Below, piece by piece: positions 9,901 through 15,815 of a stretch of 37,971 nt of DNA. Within the stretch, counting starts at the first letter, position 1. Every line of letters starts with the position of its first letter. Source of the DNA: a virus; the IMG/VR virus record IMGVR_UViG_3300043427_001745, positions 1 through 37,971 of that record. The stretch is one strand, 5' to 3'. Position numbers and translations under genes: made by a program. Below the pieces are notes generated by a model. The model worked only from the letters and a program-made list of their open reading frames with translations. It had not been told where the DNA came from and did no database searches.

Positions 9901-11120
9901 GTTTTGTCAAAGCCATCTCGGAGGCAGGGCGCGCGGGCTTGTTCGGCGCCGAGTTTAACCAAGCAAAGTTCAACAAGGACTTTACACAGGCGGCCATCGG
10001 GTCTGCTGGATTTTATTCTTTGGGCTACTGGTTGGCCAACCTCGGCATCATCACCAGCGTGCAAGAGGACGACAAAGATTTGGAGGCCATGCGCCGCGCT
10101 TCGGGTCTCGGCTCATATCGGGTCAACGTGACCGCGCTCAACCGTGCATGGCGCACTGGCGATTGGCGCAACCGGCAGGAACCGCAAGAGGGCGACACGA
10201 TTGTCTCTTACGATTGGGTGCAGCCGACCGCCATTACCTTGGCCGCTGGTGCCGATGTTTATTACAACGAGCGAACCGCCGGCCGCAAAGCAAGCCGCGA
10301 AGGCGTGGCCAATGAAGCATCGCAAGCGTTAAGCGCACTCATGTCTGGCACCAAGACTCTCAGCGACCAACCACTGCTTGGTGGACTTGGCTCGTTTATG
10401 AAGGCTTACAGTTACAACAAGAACAACATTGTTGAGGCTGCCTACGACACCGTGCTTGGCATCCCCTCAATGTTTGTCCCCCAGCTTGTGCGCAAAGCCG
10501 CCCAATACCGTGACAATACGTTGCGCGAGACGCGAGCCGGCGACAATACGCAAAGGGCCTTTGCGCAAATCGCCACGCAAGTTCCTTTCTTGAGCGAGTC
10601 CTTCCCGCCGCGCTTCGACATCATGGGCCAAGCACAAGAGCGGTATCAGTATGGCGGGAACTCTCTAATGAACATCATCCTCAACCCCGCCATGGTAACG
10701 AAGATCAAGAAAGATCCCGTGTTGACCGAGGCGCAGCGACTGATTGACGCCACTGGTGAGGAGCGCATCGCCCCGCGGGCGCCGGCACGGACTGTTGACT
10801 TGAACGGAAAACGCTACGAACTAACCAACGAGCAGATCAGTGCCTACCAGTTCTACGTCGGCAACTACACGATGGCCCGCTACAACCGTTACATGGCCAG
10901 CCCAAGGTTCGCGCGACTACCGGATGCCGCGAAGGTGGACATTCTGGCCAAGGAATTGAGCGATGTTCACGCCGCCACCAAGTCTCTGGTTTTGGGCGGA
11001 AGTGCAGAGCGCTTAACCCGACAACAGCTTTACCTTCGCCGCATTCTCCAACGCAGCGAGCTTGGGAGCACCCCGCCGACCGGGATGCCGTTCCAAAGCT
11101 ACGCCGTGCCACAAAATTAG
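6987..11120 (+). CDS. Giant internal virion / DNA-ejection protein candidate
   Basis: 1377 residues, the largest gene. Residues about 140-180 form a long small-residue hydrophobic segment (PASLAIGTAAGTAAGAPIAG), a plausible membrane-crossing element. Residues about 335-390 are a Pro/Thr-rich linker. Near 728-760 there is LFFPTTWVRNIGGNTVQWI, close to a P-x-T-x-x-x-N-x-x-G-N pattern I associate with very large phage internal or polyvalent proteins. A second apolar stretch lies near 985-1025 (AAIGSAGFYSLGYWLANLG). I see no lytic transglycosylase or protease motif, unlike T7 gp16. Position last in the tail block and size favour an ejectosome component. The family is unproven. Confidence 0.6.
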   Translation: MVVDFIPDDTAATGSSDPLDATPVDFVPENDFGVGFVSDTTDVERGNIVIQTLGNIANAGKRGYLQSRLATELSQETPDANRVIELQSAMREAAPSPEYMAAMNDELTPAESWNAFVSNPVSVMGEMLTESLVSFGEQMMDKAPASLAIGTAAGTAAGAPIAGVGAIPGAAVGARAGLTQASFSASRALEASDGILRSLEEAGVPMNDPQALAAALQDPERMKVAREFADKKAVPVALFDAASMLLGGRLLGQKPVSVMQKIGRGAIETAFQSLLGMGGEATGQLNQEGEITSGRSILAEGVGEIAPGMAQVAMGTRLQQAETRGMPTPLTMDQVEGIGGTIDLSEQPQQPAATEGAPAAPTETPVDRSGNIPTPSPLPQPAEAKPRTFEQKAMESDAITPAAKEQLGSFYGAYTFPQAVQAAKDWVNANGLDAAQARMREFVQTKVLPSPVDIAIGMEAAGKLGALGEHDKQAALVMDLSEIGTSAGQAISIYQLLPRMTPEGITIFAQKQIGKYVGSLPEDRQKQILADQQAVQGVRGQLGNMRTDFANKAIGETPYGGETIKARVGRRIGDKTAAEALLVGARDVLLKADNRDMAKDSVLEMFVGAGISKSESQSLAKNLTDGFYSSMAAGRRELAATLAPQASNKKAISMLQDRLRAGDMTDSEFVSRVSQSKSIPTLTPEVAAKLKDYAAQYQQATDPDVQMVLGAKMYEEIAGLVPSDIFGKMRATSYLSMLFFPTTWVRNIGGNTVQWIANAGRDAAIGYVVDPLTSIVRGDNRRTSAGLGALSRLRGLAAPASDFKKGYDWNKKQNPQANVLQNTRAALSHLRVLSKLTTQNKWELVDVKDVGRRMFSNKFMQMLESTLSVALGAPDRAFYMSQFKASLAQQEAAAKQNGEWAGQITPDMYEAAVADAMYAIYQDPNRVSKTLGELRRIGNLNKEFGIGTAILPFTQVPGSILKKGIVDWSPVGFVKAISEAGRAGLFGAEFNQAKFNKDFTQAAIGSAGFYSLGYWLANLGIITSVQEDDKDLEAMRRASGLGSYRVNVTALNRAWRTGDWRNRQEPQEGDTIVSYDWVQPTAITLAAGADVYYNERTAGRKASREGVANEASQALSALMSGTKTLSDQPLLGGLGSFMKAYSYNKNNIVEAAYDTVLGIPSMFVPQLVRKAAQYRDNTLRETRAGDNTQRAFAQIATQVPFLSESFPPRFDIMGQAQERYQYGGNSLMNIILNPAMVTKIKKDPVLTEAQRLIDATGEERIAPRAPARTVDLNGKRYELTNEQISAYQFYVGNYTMARYNRYMASPRFARLPDAAKVDILAKELSDVHAATKSLVLGGSAERLTRQQLYLRRILQRSELGSTPPTGMPFQSYAVPQN

Positions 11121-11184
11121 GGCCGCCCCGGTTTCCCAGAGCGGCCCAGCCCCGCACTCGCGGGACTCGTCCTAGTGGTTAGGA
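11120..11184. terminator. Cluster of three hairpins between convergent genes
   Basis: Three inverted repeats follow each other: GGGCCGC 11120-11126 with GCGGCCC 11141-11147; CCCGC 11151-11155 with GCGGG 11160-11164 around ACTC; TCCTA 11170-11174 with TAGGA 11180-11184. They separate the end of the plus-strand tail operon from the end of the minus-strand lipoprotein gene, the place for a bidirectional terminator. No long T-run follows, so intrinsic termination is likely but not classical. Confidence 0.5.
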
Positions 11185-11199
11185 GACACACTGGACAAA

Positions 11200-11604
11200 T
11201 CAGTAGCCATAATAGCCGTAGGCCGGCGGCCTGTAAATAGGCGCCCCAATCGGTGCGCGGCTGCCAATACCCGAAATCACCGTTGTTCCTCCGACCGTGC
11301 CGACCGTAGTGATGGCCGGTGAGTCCGGCCCCACGACAACGACCGGCTGCGGCGGCGGTGCATACTGTGCGGCCATGGCTTGATTGAAGACGGTCGGATC
11401 AAACGCTGCGGGCGCTGGGCTGCCATCCTCCATAACCCAAGGATGACCTGACCCGAAGAAACGGGTTCCTTTTGGCACCCACTTGCCATCTTGTGTGCGG
11501 ACCAATCCCTTGGCGTCCATCCTCGCTGCCTTTTCGTTGTATGTTTCGCAGCCAGTGGCGGCCATCACCACGGCGGCGGTTAGTGTTAGGGTTAGGAGTT
11601 TCAT
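11200..11604 (-). CDS. Small lipoprotein coupled to the integrase
   Basis: 134 residues. The start is the ATG at 11604, which overlaps the integrase TGA as ATGA; AGAAG lies upstream. The N-terminus MKLLTLTLTAAVVMAATGC is a type-II signal peptide with lipobox ATGC, so the mature protein would begin with a lipidated Cys19. The mature part (ETYNEKAARMDAKGLVRTQDG, then a GTRFFGSGHPWVMEDG segment) ends in a Pro/Gly/Tyr-rich tail (YRPPAYGYYGY). No family is recognised. Being translated from the integrase message suggests expression during establishment or maintenance of lysogeny, for example surface alteration or superinfection exclusion. An outer spanin is the alternative, but the lysis genes are far away. 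Confidence 0.7.
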   Translation of the reverse strand: MKLLTLTLTAAVVMAATGCETYNEKAARMDAKGLVRTQDGKWVPKGTRFFGSGHPWVMEDGSPAPAAFDPTVFNQAMAAQYAPPPQPVVVVGPDSPAITTVGTVGGTTVISGIGSRAPIGAPIYRPPAYGYYGY

Positions 11605-12776
11605 ATTTGTGGTTCTTCTTGAAATGCTGCCGGCACGGTCACGGCTCTTTGCCATGTCGCATACCAGCGTTGCGTTGTTACATAGGACGAGTGTCCCAAA
11701 AGGTATTGTGCTTGGACGAGTGACCCCGTCGCCTCCAGCCAATCACTGCCGGCTTGCTTGCGAAGCTCGTAGGCGGCGCCCTTGCGGTTCGGGATGTATT
11801 GCCGCAGCCATGTGTTGAAGTTGCGCAGCATGAAGTTGTAGCGAAGAAACTCTGTGCCGAGCGGGATCATGTAGTCATCGGCGGCCAGCAGATGGTCGGC
11901 CATCCATGGTGCCAAGGTAATGTCGCGCTCGCGGCATCCCCCTGTCTTTAGGGTGAAGTCCTCATCGGGGCGTTCGCGGATGCACATGGTCTTGCCCTCG
12001 GGGCGGTCCTCGATCCATGTCTTGCGGGCATAGCTGACCTCCTTCGGCGTCATGCCTATGTAGCGGCAGCAGATAAAGGCGCGGCGGATCTCGGGCATGC
12101 CACGGCTGTCGCGCTCCATGGCATCCAGCTTGTCCTTGGGAATGTGCTGGAAGCTGGTCGGGTTGTATTTCTGCTTGGCTTGTTTGCTGGCCGAGCGGAA
12201 GGAGGCGATGTCGGGCAGCTTAAAGTCGATCCAGTCGTTGCTGTCGGCAAACACACTCTTGGCACTGGCGAGCGTGCTGCCGGCGGTGTAGGCGCTGGTT
12301 CCGCAGTTGGTCAGGTATTGGCGCACCAGCTTGTCGTTCAATTCGGTGGAGCGGACGGCCATCACCTTGGCGATCTCGGCATCAGTCATCGGGATGGAAC
12401 GGCTCTTTATCATGGGGTGCGCCCGAAATGGGGCAATGCCCTTGGCTCTAGCGATGACTCGGAGCAAACAGCGAATGTTTTCCTCCTTGCTCGGGCAGTC
12501 GCTTCGCAGCCGGTAATGCTCGACGACCTTGCCGATGCTCGGGGATTCGTCGCGGCCATGGGTCAGTTCGGTGAGGCGGGACATGCCTTCTTGGCCAAGG
12601 ATGTTTAAGTAAGACAGCCCCTTGGCCTTGGCTACCTTGGGGTCTGCCGTTTTTAGAGAGATGCGGCGCATCTTCTTCTCATGGGTGTATCGCAGCCAGA
12701 GCGCGCCCCGGCGTTGAAAGACTGTGCCTCTTAGCCCATACTTCGGGACTTCTATGCGGAAACTTTCAATGTTCAT
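11601..12776 (-). CDS. int: Tyrosine recombinase (phage integrase)
   Basis: 391 residues from the ATG at 12776. A TTG 13 codons upstream is in frame, but it is itself the -35 box of the likely promoter, so the shorter start is chosen. Residues about 1-60 resemble an arm-binding/SAM-like N-terminus (RRGALWLRYTHEKKMRRISL). The catalytic domain shows beta-hairpin Lys277 (FTLKTGG), Arg339 in YELRKQAGS, His362 in LLGHSSYVTT and Tyr372 in QRWYA. Box I is RYIGMTPKEVS, where the usual TGLR arginine aligns with Thr243. Role: integration and excision at the adjacent tRNA-Arg-like site. It is translationally coupled to the lipoprotein downstream. The missing first arginine leaves activity open. Confidence 0.88.
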   Translation of the reverse strand: MNIESFRIEVPKYGLRGTVFQRRGALWLRYTHEKKMRRISLKTADPKVAKAKGLSYLNILGQEGMSRLTELTHGRDESPSIGKVVEHYRLRSDCPSKEENIRCLLRVIARAKGIAPFRAHPMIKSRSIPMTDAEIAKVMAVRSTELNDKLVRQYLTNCGTSAYTAGSTLASAKSVFADSNDWIDFKLPDIASFRSASKQAKQKYNPTSFQHIPKDKLDAMERDSRGMPEIRRAFICCRYIGMTPKEVSYARKTWIEDRPEGKTMCIRERPDEDFTLKTGGCRERDITLAPWMADHLLAADDYMIPLGTEFLRYNFMLRNFNTWLRQYIPNRKGAAYELRKQAGSDWLEATGSLVQAQYLLGHSSYVTTQRWYATWQRAVTVPAAFQEEPQI

Positions 12777-12786
12777 AACGAATCCA

Positions 12787-12815
12787 TTGCTAAACCGTCT
12801 GCCCCGTGGTGTCAA
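12787..12815 (-). promoter_or_regulatory. Integrase promoter with almost no leader
   Basis: On the minus strand TTGACA (12815-12810) is followed after exactly 17 bases by TAGCAA (12792-12787). Only ten bases separate this -10 from the integrase ATG, so transcription would start about four bases before the codon. One short direct repeat (TCAAGATGG, 12812-12820) overlaps the -35, which would let integrase or an excision factor block its own promoter. Confidence 0.5.
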
Positions 12816-12878
12816 GATGGTGCATGTTGGGTGTCAAATGGGTGTGGTTCAACGTGGCATCAAAGTGGGTCAACGTGG
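12812..12878 (+). repeat. Five short direct repeats, integrase arm-site candidates
   Basis: Nine-base units of consensus TCAANNTGG lie in the same direction: TCAAGATGG 12812, TCAAATGGG 12834, TCAACGTGG 12849, TCAAAGTGG 12860, TCAACGTGG 12870. Spacing falls from 22 to about 10 bases. They sit between the integrase start and the tRNA fragment, where lambda-type attP arms carry integrase N-domain sites. A further exact TCAACGTGG is at 17158-17166. Confidence 0.55.
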
Positions 12879-12880
12879 TC

Positions 12881-12894
12881 AATTTATAGAGTAA
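12881..12894 (-). repeat. TTACTCTATAAATT element, copy left of the tRNA fragment
   Basis: Read on the minus strand this is a near copy of the TTACTCTGTAAAATT elements at 12974-12988 and 17183-17197. It faces the 12974 copy across the tRNA half. Regulatory-protein or recombinase-accessory binding is inferred from repetition and symmetry only. Confidence 0.4.
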
Positions 12895-12904
12895 CTTTTA
12901 CCTA

Positions 12905-12943
12905 GCTCCCGTAGCTCAGGGGATAGAGCAGCGGATTTCTAAA
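12905..12943 (+). other. 5' half of a tRNA-Arg(TCT) gene; attP core candidate
   Basis: The segment reads as acceptor strand GCTCCCG, TA, D-stem GCTC, loop AGGGGATA, GAGC, a base, anticodon stem GCGGA and loop TTTCTAA with anticodon TCT. After the loop the complement TCCGC is absent and the similarity stops, so no T-arm or 3' acceptor exists. A tRNA fragment ending at the anticodon loop next to an integrase is the usual mark of a tyrosine-recombinase attachment site, with crossover in the anticodon stem-loop. Most such phages carry the 3' half; here it is the 5' half. Confidence 0.65.
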
Positions 12944-12973
12944 GGGCCGTGCGGTTTCTGGCGGTCCATGGAA

Positions 12974-12988
12974 TTACTCTGTAAAATT
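12974..12988 (+). repeat. TTACTCTGTAAAATT element, copy right of the tRNA fragment
   Basis: Identical over 15 bases to 17183-17197. It contains the dyad TTAC-TCT-GTAA and overlaps the stop codon of the adjacent minus-strand gene. Possible operator or excisionase/integration-accessory site. Confidence 0.45.
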
Positions 12989-13192
12989 GCTGTTGTGTGC
13001 TGTCGTGTTACGCTTGGTGTCAACTTGTGTGCCTTTAATAGATCGGGCGGCCATCACCTCTGGTTCGGCGGCAGTAGCGGCCAGCGTCTTGCGCCACCTC
13101 TCTAGCTGAACGCTGTTCAACACTTTTGAAAAGTCAATGGCGACATGCGCAATTTTTCTGTGTGCTTTGCTTTCCATGGTCTCGGCGGCCAT
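12974..13192 (-). CDS. Unrecognised 72-residue protein next to attP
   Basis: Starts at the ATG of a GTGATGGCCGCC element (MAAETMESKAHRKIAHVAID); a second in-frame ATG at 13177 would give 67 residues. The core IDFSKVLNSVQLERWRKTLAATA is basic and helical and could bind DNA, which would fit a location beside the attachment site, but no family is recognised. Neither start has a clear Shine-Dalgarno sequence. Confidence 0.5.
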   Translation of the reverse strand: MAAETMESKAHRKIAHVAIDFSKVLNSVQLERWRKTLAATAAEPEVMAARSIKGTQVDTKRNTTAHNSNFTE

Positions 13193-13205
13193 CACTTGCC
13201 GGCTG

Positions 13206-13234
13206 AAGGGAGAGGGCGATTTGCCCCCTCCCTT
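13206..13234 (-). terminator. Strong hairpin between two accessory genes
   Basis: AAGGGAGAGGGC 13206-13217 faces GCCCCCTCCCTT 13223-13234 around GATTT, a 12-base stem with one mismatch. It lies after the stop of the 13249-13650 gene and before the next gene. There is no T-run on the minus strand, so it may be a weak terminator or an RNA-stability element. Confidence 0.45.
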
Positions 13235-13248
13235 GTGAGCGGCGTGTG

Positions 13249-13650
13249 CTATGGTCCGAATGCTTTGCGGGCACTTTTCGCGGTTATGGCGTAGATGATT
13301 TCTTGGTGGCGGTCGCTCACACCATCGAGCGGCAGCCCCTCGGCCATCAGCTTGTCGTGGGCGCGCTTGCGCTCCCCCGGTGTAGCGGCCCGCAAGTGGT
13401 GCTTGTATTCCTGTGCCCACCAGTAGGCTAACCCCATGTAGTCGGGCGTCCCGATCATGGCGTCATCAATCCGGTTAAGGATCATGTGCATGCGGAACGT
13501 TAGGCGCCCCGGCGTGGACGACGTGCCCTCTCCCCATTCGGTTGCCGAATAGCGAGACAGCTTGTTGACGTATTTGCGGAGGCGCAAACATTCGGCCTGG
13601 TATTCCACCTCGGCCTCGGTTGGCTTCCGTTTCTTGGGTGTGGCGGCCAT
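13249..13650 (-). CDS. Unrecognised 133-residue protein
   Basis: MAATPKKRKPTEAEVEYQAE opens with a basic patch and helical region; SRYSATEWGEGTSSTPGRLT and YMGLAYWWAQEYKHHLRAAT follow. It starts at the ATG of a TGATG overlap with the preceding gene, within a GTGATGGCCGCC element. The helical, charged pattern suggests a soluble small protein. No function can be assigned. Confidence 0.6.
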   Translation of the reverse strand: MAATPKKRKPTEAEVEYQAECLRLRKYVNKLSRYSATEWGEGTSSTPGRLTFRMHMILNRIDDAMIGTPDYMGLAYWWAQEYKHHLRAATPGERKRAHDKLMAEGLPLDGVSDRHQEIIYAITAKSARKAFGP

Positions 13651-13895
13651 CACCTGCCCCACCTTTCGTTAGGGTTAATCTCCAGCCAGCGGGCGAACCA
13701 ATCATCGTCGGCCCACAAGAAACAATCGGGACCTTGATCCTTGGCCAGCATCGCCTCGACGGTGCCGGTGTCGGTGTGCAGTGCCTCGGCGGCATCCTGT
13801 ATTGCCTCGGCTTGTGTGTCGCCGTAGCCCATCGGATTGCCCTCTGAGTCTATGATTGCGAATGGTGTTTTCGTTTTCATGGTCGTGGCGGCCAT
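13650..13895 (-). CDS. Unrecognised 81-residue acidic protein
   Basis: MAATTMKTKTPFAIIDSEGN, then a GYGDTQAEAIQDAAEALHTD segment and a Trp-rich end (FLWADDDWFARWLEINPNE). The start is the ATG in TGATG shared with the upstream gene's stop (13897-13895); its own stop TGA overlaps the next ATG in the same way. The AxxAIxDAAE helix after a short beta segment resembles small phage HicB-like or dsRBD-like folds, but this is too weak to name. Confidence 0.6.
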   Translation of the reverse strand: MAATTMKTKTPFAIIDSEGNPMGYGDTQAEAIQDAAEALHTDTGTVEAMLAKDQGPDCFLWADDDWFARWLEINPNERWGR

Positions 13896-14326
13896 CACTT
13901 GATGAACACATGCGCCGGCCGTGGGGCCTGACGCATGAATTCCCACAATGCCCGCATGCTGTAAGGCATGTCGGCATCCCATATCTCCAGCGCGCCGTCT
14001 CCCGGCCACCGGCCAAAACTATAAGTCACACCATGCTCCGTCACCTTGAAGAAGTATGAGCAACTATTGTCTTTAGGGTCATTTACTTCGACCGTGAAGT
14101 ATGGTTCTTCGTTTGGATCGTAGTCTTTGGCTTGTGGTTGGGGACCGGCAGAGCCGCCGCAGATCACGTCTTCAAACGGCACTAGGCTGGCCCGCTTCTC
14201 GACAAGACTCGGGCAGAAGTGCCGAACGTATGCGAGCGGGTCGCGGTCTTCGCCGTCCCACCCCTTGCCATCCCACCATTGTTTCGGTTGCTGTTTCTTG
14301 GCTTTTGATTTTGCTGTCTTTTTCAT
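13895..14326 (-). CDS. Unrecognised 143-residue protein with basic N-terminus
   Basis: MKKTAKSKAKKQQPKQWW is a lysine-rich tail followed by WDGKGWDGEDRDPLAYVRHF and a beta-rich C-terminal half (EPYFTVEVNDP, SYFFKVTEHGVTYSFGRWPG). AAGGAGACAC precedes the ATG at ideal distance, identical to the leaders of three other genes here. The basic tail suggests nucleic-acid contact. No family is known to me. Confidence 0.65.
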   Translation of the reverse strand: MKKTAKSKAKKQQPKQWWDGKGWDGEDRDPLAYVRHFCPSLVEKRASLVPFEDVICGGSAGPQPQAKDYDPNEEPYFTVEVNDPKDNSCSYFFKVTEHGVTYSFGRWPGDGALEIWDADMPYSMRALWEFMRQAPRPAHVFIK

Positions 14327-14345
14327 GTGTCTCCTTGGTTGGTTG

Positions 14346-14852
14346 TTACTTGGTTGCGGGCTGGGTCTTCCTGCCGCGCGCGGCGGTGCTTCTGACTCGC
14401 TCCAGCCGGTCGTCGCACATCTGCTCGGCCTCGGCCTTGCAGTGCTCGATCTGCTCGGGCGTTAGCCCCACGGCGATGCCTTCGCACATCTTAGCGGTTT
14501 CGCGGGCCTTGGTGTCGTCCGGTGCCGTCAGGCACAGGAACAATCCGGTGGTCAGCGCGGCCATCCTTGGCGTGTCTTCGTCGCCCGTTAAAAAGGCGTG
14601 AGCGAAGACCGCCCTAGCTTGGCTGCTGATCTGCCGGACACCATCGGTCTTGCGGAGCCGCTTGTGGTGCTCTGGGATTGCCGCCCAGAAGGCTTTGTTG
14701 TCGGTGGCTGCGGTGCTGAACGGCTTGAAGCTGCAAGCGTCAGCGGTCTCCAGCTTCACGCTGGCCCAGGTTGTTAGGATCTGCCTTTGTGAAGGCGATT
14801 TGCTGTATTTTCCGCCCATTGGCTGCGGGAATTTGATGCGTCTGTATTTCAT
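14346..14852 (-). CDS. Unrecognised 168-residue protein
   Basis: MKYRRIKFPQPMGGKYSKSP, then helical segments (NKAFWAAIPEHHKRLRKTDG, QISSQARAVFAHAFLTGDE, TPEQIEHCKAEAEQMCDDRL) and a basic tail. The ATG at 14852 is chosen because AAAGGAGACAC stands directly before it. An in-frame ATG ten codons upstream belongs to a GTGATGGCCGCA element and could make a longer form. Function unknown. Confidence 0.6.
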   Translation of the reverse strand: MKYRRIKFPQPMGGKYSKSPSQRQILTTWASVKLETADACSFKPFSTAATDNKAFWAAIPEHHKRLRKTDGVRQISSQARAVFAHAFLTGDEDTPRMAALTTGLFLCLTAPDDTKARETAKMCEGIAVGLTPEQIEHCKAEAEQMCDDRLERVRSTAARGRKTQPATK

Positions 14853-14948
14853 GTGTCTCCTTTGTTTAGATGGTGCGGCCATCACCGGGAAAGCATGTTT
14901 GCCGTCCGTGCTGGCCTCTGCCCATTGGACAAAGGCCAGTGGCGGGCG

Positions 14949-15116
14949 TCAAGCGGCCTTGCGGTTCTTGTGTGTCATCATTTGTCTGACCCTCACGGCC
15001 ATCACTGCCCACCAGGGGCGCGTTTCGGTGGCCTTGGCGGCCATCACTTGCCAGTAACTAGGCCAGCAGATTTGCGGCCGGTCGCCGTGGTAATCTCGGG
15101 CGGGTGCGGTCGTCAT
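14949..15116 (-). CDS. Trp-rich 55-residue protein
   Basis: Starts at the ATG at 15116, overlapping the previous stop as ATGA, with GAGGAGG upstream. The protein begins MTTAPARDYHGDRPQ and holds ICWPSYWQVMAA and ETRPWWAVMAVRVRQMM, so tryptophan and hydrophobic clusters twice follow the V-M-A element. It may lie at a membrane surface. It carries two copies of the GTGATGGCC repeat in its coding DNA. Unrecognised. Confidence 0.6.
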   Translation of the reverse strand: MTTAPARDYHGDRPQICWPSYWQVMAAKATETRPWWAVMAVRVRQMMTHKNRKAA

Positions 15117-15292
15117 TGGGTGGCCTCCTCTATCGGCAGCATAAGCTGCGGGTCTGCCGCTTGGGTTCTTGCCACTTGGACAAGGTGCGCATGCCTAATG
15201 ACGGCGGCGGATAGTTCCAAGGCGGCGGACAGGTCGTAATCTGTGCGCGCGTTGAAGGCTGCCGCAATTTCTCGGATGTTGTGGGTGCTCAT
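15113..15292 (-). CDS. Unrecognised 59-residue helical protein
   Basis: MSTHNIREIAAAFNARTDYD, then a LSAALELSAAVIRHAHLVQV helix and LMLPIEEATQ end. AAAGGAGG stands before the ATG, and both ends overlap neighbours as ATGA. The spacing of alanines and leucines suggests two short helices, as in dimeric small phage proteins. No function is assigned. Confidence 0.65.
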   Translation of the reverse strand: MSTHNIREIAAAFNARTDYDLSAALELSAAVIRHAHLVQVARTQAADPQLMLPIEEATQ

Positions 15293-15525
15293 GCTGCCTC
15301 CTTTGGCGCATCTGCCTCCCCGCGCAACATGTCCACGGTGGGAACATGCGCGTCACCGAACAACGTGACCCACCCCATGCACTTGCCCCCGTCTGCCTCG
15401 ACTTGATCCCTAACGCGCATACATGCACGGATCGCGGCGGCGTGTGTTGTATATGGCCCCCCGTCTGATAGGCAGCGTCCGCCGCTTGCCGCGCGCCATT
15501 CTACCTTGTAATAGACATTGTTCAT
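15289..15525 (-). CDS. Unrecognised 78-residue protein
   Basis: MNNVYYKVEWRAASGGRCLS, then AAAIRACMRVRDQVEADGGK and WVTLFGDAHV. A GGAGGG precedes the ATG. It has the pattern of a small alpha/beta protein of the accessory type common in phages, with no identified role. It overlaps both neighbours by four bases (ATGA). Confidence 0.65.
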   Translation of the reverse strand: MNNVYYKVEWRAASGGRCLSDGGPYTTHAAAIRACMRVRDQVEADGGKCMGWVTLFGDAHVPTVDMLRGEADAPKEAA

Positions 15526-15815
15526 TGTGCGCCCTCCGTTTTTGCAATCGCTTCCCACAGTGCGCGCAGCGCTGGCGAACCAGACGAACCGGCGCCCAAG
15601 GCAAGCAGCTCCTCATTAGCTAGGCGCGCGGCGGCCAATAGGTCCGGCGCGGCCTCTATCAGTCGAGAATTGGCCTCGTTCTCGGACTCAAAGCCGAAAG
15701 CGTGCGAATCCGCCTCACCTCCGCAGCATGGCAGCAGCTTGGCAACCGGGCGGTATGAGTGTCCAGAGCGGTGGCAAATGACATTGCCGTTTCGGGTCCA
15801 TGGTGCGGGCGTCAT
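15522..15815 (-). CDS. Phage accessory protein with LIEAAPDLL motif
   Basis: 97 residues. MTPAPWTRNGNVICHRSGHS with Cys15 and CC near 33-34, then NEANSRLIEAAPDLLAAARL. The (E)ANxxLIxAAPDLL phrase recurs in many short phage proteins of unknown function, often after an N-terminal beta part like this one, so the family is familiar but its biology is not. The start at 15815 overlaps the upstream stop as ATGA. Confidence 0.65.
   Translation of the reverse strand: MTPAPWTRNGNVICHRSGHSYRPVAKLLPCCGGEADSHAFGFESENEANSRLIEAAPDLLAAARLANEELLALGAGSSGSPALRALWEAIAKTEGAQ

Larger units (their letters stand above)
13046..15047 (-). repeat. Family of GTGATGGCCGCC elements at accessory-gene junctions
   Basis: On the minus strand GTGATGGCCGCC is exact at 13057-13046, 13195-13184, 13653-13642, 13898-13887 and 15047-15036; close variants are at 14885-14874 (GTGATGGCCGCA) and 15005-14994 (GTGATGGCCGTG). 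At 13653 and 13898 it forms the TGATG stop-start overlap between two genes; at 13195 it provides a start; at 13057, 15047 and 15005 it lies inside genes and encodes Val-Met-Ala-Ala/Val. All copies share orientation within about 2 kb. Confidence 0.6.

Noticed and set aside
11562-11575. Copy of GTGATGGCCGCC in the lipoprotein signal peptide counted as a family member
   Set aside because: It encodes the conserved hydrophobic signal (VMAATG) and is isolated from the 13-15 kb cluster, so chance is likely.
12905-12980. Complete tRNA-Arg gene
   Set aside because: The anticodon stem 3' strand, T-arm and acceptor 3' strand are missing; only the 5' half exists.
14882-14948. Extra minus-strand gene between 14852 and 14949 ending at the TGATG of the repeat element
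   Set aside because: The frame has no start codon with a ribosome site and only about 30 codons between stops.
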